From positions 1-5,914 of the forward strand of contig JAGRAB010000065.1 in assembly GCA_020435085.1 (NCBI GenBank): a stretch of DNA of 5,914 nt, given 5' to 3'. This stretch comes from Bdellovibrionales bacterium. Lineage in GTDB: Bacteria; Bdellovibrionota; Bdellovibrionia; Bdellovibrionales; UBA1609. Numbering within the stretch: the first letter of the stretch is position 1; every line of letters starts with the position of its first letter. Below are positions 5,347 to 5,914 of this stretch, in pieces. A model generated the notes under the pieces. It was not told the origin of the DNA. It saw nothing but the letters and a program-made list of their open reading frames with translations, and made no database searches. The position numbers and the translations under genes are program-made.

Positions 5347-5742
5347 ATGAATCCTTCTATAAAATGGTATCGATCTGATGACGGCGTTCTTGCTGGTGTC
5401 TGCAAAGGGCTTTCTGAGGCACTTGAACTTGAGGTGGGACTTATAAGAATGGGATTCATCTTATTTACCATTTTTGGTGGCAGCGGACTCCTTCTTTATT
5501 TTGGTCTCGCGCTGTCCCTTCCAAGAAAAGACCGTCTTTCTCTTGCTTATGACTCTAAAGTTTTAGGTGTTTGCGCAAAATTAGCACGACGACTAGAAAT
5601 TGAAGTCGGACTCGTTCGGTTTTTAATGCTCATGTCTGCTGTTATTTCTTTTGGACTGACGATTCTTATTTATTTTGTATTATACTTTATTTTGCCCAAC
5701 GAGACCAGGTCTTCACACAGCGTAAAAGATATTAATTCATAG
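5347..5742 (+). CDS. Membrane protein with two tandem PspC domains
   Basis: This 131-residue inner-membrane protein is built from two PspC-family units. Unit 1 (about 5-61) has KWYRSDDGVLAGVCKGLSE, then LEVGLIR and a membrane helix (about 34-57) containing FGGSG, ending in LSLPRK. Unit 2 (about 66-119) has KVLGVCAKLARRLEIEVGLVR, then a membrane helix (about 92-117), ending in YFILPNE. Residues 14-34 and 71-91 are 11 of 21 identical, pointing to internal duplication. In enterobacteria PspC is an inner-membrane partner of PspB that senses envelope stress and acts on PspA; many other bacteria have stand-alone PspC-domain proteins of uncertain role. No pspA, pspB or pspF is in the window. A short hydrophilic tail (RSSHSVKDINS) ends the protein. 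The family is secure; a role in membrane stress is inference, and the symbol pspC is not assigned because of the two-domain form. Confidence 0.9.
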   Translation: MNPSIKWYRSDDGVLAGVCKGLSEALELEVGLIRMGFILFTIFGGSGLLLYFGLALSLPRKDRLSLAYDSKVLGVCAKLARRLEIEVGLVRFLMLMSAVISFGLTILIYFVLYFILPNETRSSHSVKDINS

Positions 5743-5763
5743 AAACTGGCCCCCTTAGTTGCG

Positions 5764-5776
5764 GATATTGAATATC
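5764..5776. repeat. 13-base palindrome after the PspC gene
   Basis: GATATT and AATATC are perfect inverted copies around a central G. The flanks GCG (5761-5763) and CGC (5780-5782) can extend the pairing with a small bulge. It lies 21 bases after the PspC stop. It has the size of an operator half-site pair or a minor hairpin; there is no T-run. Confidence 0.5.
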
Positions 5777-5801
5777 TACCGCGTCGATAAACTTGGAATT
5801 C

Positions 5802-5816
5802 TATGAAGTTTTCATA
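5802..5816. repeat. Short 6-bp inverted repeat
   Basis: TATGAA (5802-5807) and TTCATA (5811-5816) form a perfect 6-bp stem with loop GTT. Alone it would be unremarkable; it is listed because it is one of four inverted repeats in about 145 bases. Confidence 0.4.
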
Positions 5817-5825
5817 CTAGCATTA

Positions 5826-5865
5826 ATATGAGCCTCGCCCCTCACTTCGTTCGAGGCTCTCATAT
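5826..5865. repeat. Imperfect 12-bp hairpin, possible terminator-like structure
   Basis: ATATGAGCCTCG (5826-5837) pairs with 5852-5865 over 12 pairs with a 2-base bulge (CT), leaving a 14-base loop (5838-5851). It is the strongest structure downstream of the PspC gene and could end that transcript or one entering from the right on the - strand. There is no clear T-tract on either side, so a terminator call is unproven. Confidence 0.6.
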
Positions 5866-5877
5866 CAATTCTTGGTG

Positions 5878-5904
5878 TTTCTCGAAAACTTTGTTTTCGA
5901 GAAA
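5878..5904. repeat. Perfect 12-bp inverted repeat with 3-base loop
   Basis: TTTCTCGAAAAC (5878-5889) is exactly complementary to 5893-5904 around TTT. GCCGTC follows on the + strand and ACACC on the - strand, so neither direction has a terminator T-run. The - strand is open through it from the window edge, so it might be part of an incoming gene's 3' end. Confidence 0.75.
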
Positions 5905-5914
5905 GCCGTCCGAT

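Noticed and set aside
1..5914. CRISPR array, tRNA/rRNA, transposase, phage or toxin-antitoxin genes
   Set aside because: No regularly spaced repeats, no RNA gene signature and no matching protein were seen on either strand.

Overview
This 5.9 kb AT-leaning bacterial chromosome segment carries five protein genes: three on the + strand (oxygenase, secreted protein, PspC protein) and two on the - strand (small secreted protein, valS). Every gene has a clear Shine-Dalgarno site and two have an N-terminal signal peptide. No RNA gene, transposase, CRISPR array or phage gene is visible. The overall style (a short Bacillus/Thermus-length ValRS, many unrecognised secreted proteins, palindromes between genes) would fit a Bdellovibrionota-like Gram-negative. 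That taxonomic guess is an inference from memory and is weak.

Layout. 1-268: AT-rich non-coding DNA with a perfect 20-bp inverted repeat (7-26/45-64) whose loop contains TATAAT, followed by a leader with only tiny open frames. 269-1222: an isopenicillin-N-synthase-type 2-oxoglutarate/Fe(II) oxygenase with all metal- and cosubstrate-binding residues. 1223-1395: a spacer with a perfect 22-bp hairpin. 1396-2091: a secreted protein of unknown function. 2104-2133: an intrinsic terminator for that gene, which overlaps the last codons of the convergent valS. 2115-4787 (-): complete valyl-tRNA synthetase. 4829-5107 (-): a 92-residue exported protein starting at TTG, 41 bp upstream of valS and probably co-transcribed with it. 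5108-5346: a divergent intergenic region with a fair promoter for the next gene. 5347-5742: a small membrane protein made of two tandem PspC domains. 5743-5914: no convincing gene, but four inverted repeats in a row.

The genes do not form an evident pathway. ValRS is housekeeping, the PspC protein is probably a membrane-stress or membrane-regulatory factor, the oxygenase is an orphan with no biosynthetic neighbours, and the two secreted proteins are unassigned. I see no defence system, secretion system or biosynthetic cluster here. The unusual elements are the three kinds of palindromic structure, the duplicated PspC protein, a 13-base leader shared by two unrelated genes, and the coding-sequence/terminator overlap at the end of valS.
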